A stretch of 13,399 bases of DNA from Alphaproteobacteria bacterium (GTDB lineage: Bacteria > Pseudomonadota > Alphaproteobacteria > Micavibrionales > UBA2020). Under the pieces are notes generated by a model that searched no databases, was not told where the DNA came from, and saw nothing but the letters and a program-made list of their open reading frames with translations. Within the stretch, counting starts at the first letter, position 1. Each line of letters opens with the position of its first letter. The position numbers and the translations under genes are program-made. The stretch lies in NCBI GenBank assembly GCA_023136145.1, contig JAGLRU010000454.1:1-13399 (forward strand), written 5' to 3'. Of the stretch, positions 12,729 to 13,399 are shown in pieces.

Positions 12729-13399
12729 ATGATCGTATCAAAAGCTCTTAAACGTATTGTCTCCTCCGAACTAATTGCGTTCGACGACTTCACTGGCACG
12801 CATCCGATCAAGGTTGATCTTGTCTATGCACAGCCTCTTCATCCAGACAATATGTTCAAGACTTCCATTTACCGTCCAGATGCAAAAATGTGGGGGCACC
12901 GCGATCTGGTGGACATCGTCCTCGCTGCTTCCAGACTGTGCTTTGACAGGACCAGTTGGAGTTTTGAGATTAAGGATTGCTTGAGACCTGTCGAAGCGCA
13001 AGCATTGATGGGCGAGACGGAGATTGTAAAGGCGAATCCGCAATGGCTGGAGGAGCCACGTTTGCTCTCTACGCCCGGCGACGGCGGCCATCCGCGTGGT
13101 ATGGCGGTTGATATTATTCTGGTGGACGGGAACGGCGAAGAGATTGATATGGGCACGCGGTTTGATTCTATGACGGAGGAACGCACCAATAATCCTGCCG
13201 CTCGCAACTATATCCATTTTAGCGATGATGAAGCTCGCAACAAACGCATTCTTGCCAATCGTAGTGTGCTGAAAGAATCAATGATGCAGGCTGCGGCGGA
13301 GGCAGGGCGTGAACTGCTGCCGTATCCAGAAGAATGGTGGGATTTCAGATTTCCTCCTTCTCACAGTGACTTGTTTGATCCCATCCGCGATGTCGATCT
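12729..13399 (+). CDS. D-Ala-D-Ala dipeptidase-like protein, peptidase M15D (cut by window edge)
   Basis: The 223 complete codons up to the window edge resemble VanX/DdpX, zinc enzymes that hydrolyse D-Ala-D-Ala. The substrate-binding region IKDCLRPVEAQ (81-91) matches the YRP..AQ motif. The metal site has His121 and Asp128 in GGHPRGMAVDIIL, followed by MGTRFDSM. The third zinc-ligand motif, normally EWWHF, reads EEWWDF (201-206), so the His is Asp205, and the Ser before the first His is Gly. The protein has no signal peptide and should be cytoplasmic. It begins 21 bases after cheZ, with a weak ribosome-binding site; a TTG at 12711 is also in frame. Few residues are likely to be missing. Activity is uncertain because of the altered ligand, although Asp can bind zinc. 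A link to motility is not implied. Confidence 0.85.
   Translation, partial: MIVSKALKRIVSSELIAFDDFTGTHPIKVDLVYAQPLHPDNMFKTSIYRPDAKMWGHRDLVDIVLAASRLCFDRTSWSFEIKDCLRPVEAQALMGETEIVKANPQWLEEPRLLSTPGDGGHPRGMAVDIILVDGNGEEIDMGTRFDSMTEERTNNPAARNYIHFSDDEARNKRILANRSVLKESMMQAAAEAGRELLPYPEEWWDFRFPPSHSDLFDPIRDVD

Noticed and set aside
1..13399. CRISPR array, rRNA genes or a 4.5S RNA gene
   Set aside because: No regularly spaced repeats, no rRNA-like sequence and no SRP RNA signature near ffh were found on either strand.

Overview
The window looks like chromosomal DNA of a motile alphaproteobacterium. The evidence is the ffh-rpsP-rimM block, a FliM with a long acidic N-terminal extension, the DUF6468 plus MotE-like pair after fliM, and alphaproteobacterial-style serine recombinases beside a tRNA gene. 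A Rhodospirillales or Micavibrio-like lineage would fit, but the genus cannot be named from this sequence alone.

Bases 1 to about 5396 are accessory DNA, visibly richer in A+T than the right half. From left to right it holds the C-terminal tail of an IS30-type transposase, an unrecognised 287-residue protein, a 134-residue orphan with its own promoter and terminator, a small serine resolvase on the minus strand, an exported 117-residue protein coupled to a 274-residue coiled-coil protein, an 85-residue protein, and a large serine recombinase. The recombinase reading frame runs directly into the 3' end of a tRNA-Arg(CCG) gene on the opposite strand, so that tRNA is the probable integration target. 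Both site-specific recombinases are damaged. The large one has an in-frame TGA at 4985-4987. The small one has Cys in place of a catalytic Arg, and its C-terminus is encoded by a terminator hairpin. The element therefore looks stranded, while its unknown cargo genes remain open.

Bases 5397 to 8430 are core genes on the minus strand: ffh (signal recognition particle GTPase) with a good promoter and a leader of about 110 nt, then rpsP and rimM, about 345 bases with no gene, and tRNA-Arg with its promoter. The trmD and rplS genes that usually follow rimM are absent.

Bases 8623 to 13399 are motility genes on the plus strand. fliL, fliM, a DUF6468 gene and a MotE-like gene form a tight operon for the flagellar motor and switch. 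cheY and cheZ follow and would set and reset the signal read by FliM. A D-Ala-D-Ala dipeptidase-like M15 gene, cut by the window edge, starts 21 nt after cheZ. It has Asp where the family normally has its last zinc-binding His.

The best candidates for something undescribed are the cargo of the element (the 134-, 117-, 274- and 287-residue proteins) and the repeated GGGAACCC/GGGTTCCC boxes between the divergent resolvase and cargo genes. No complete novel system can be demonstrated from sequence alone.
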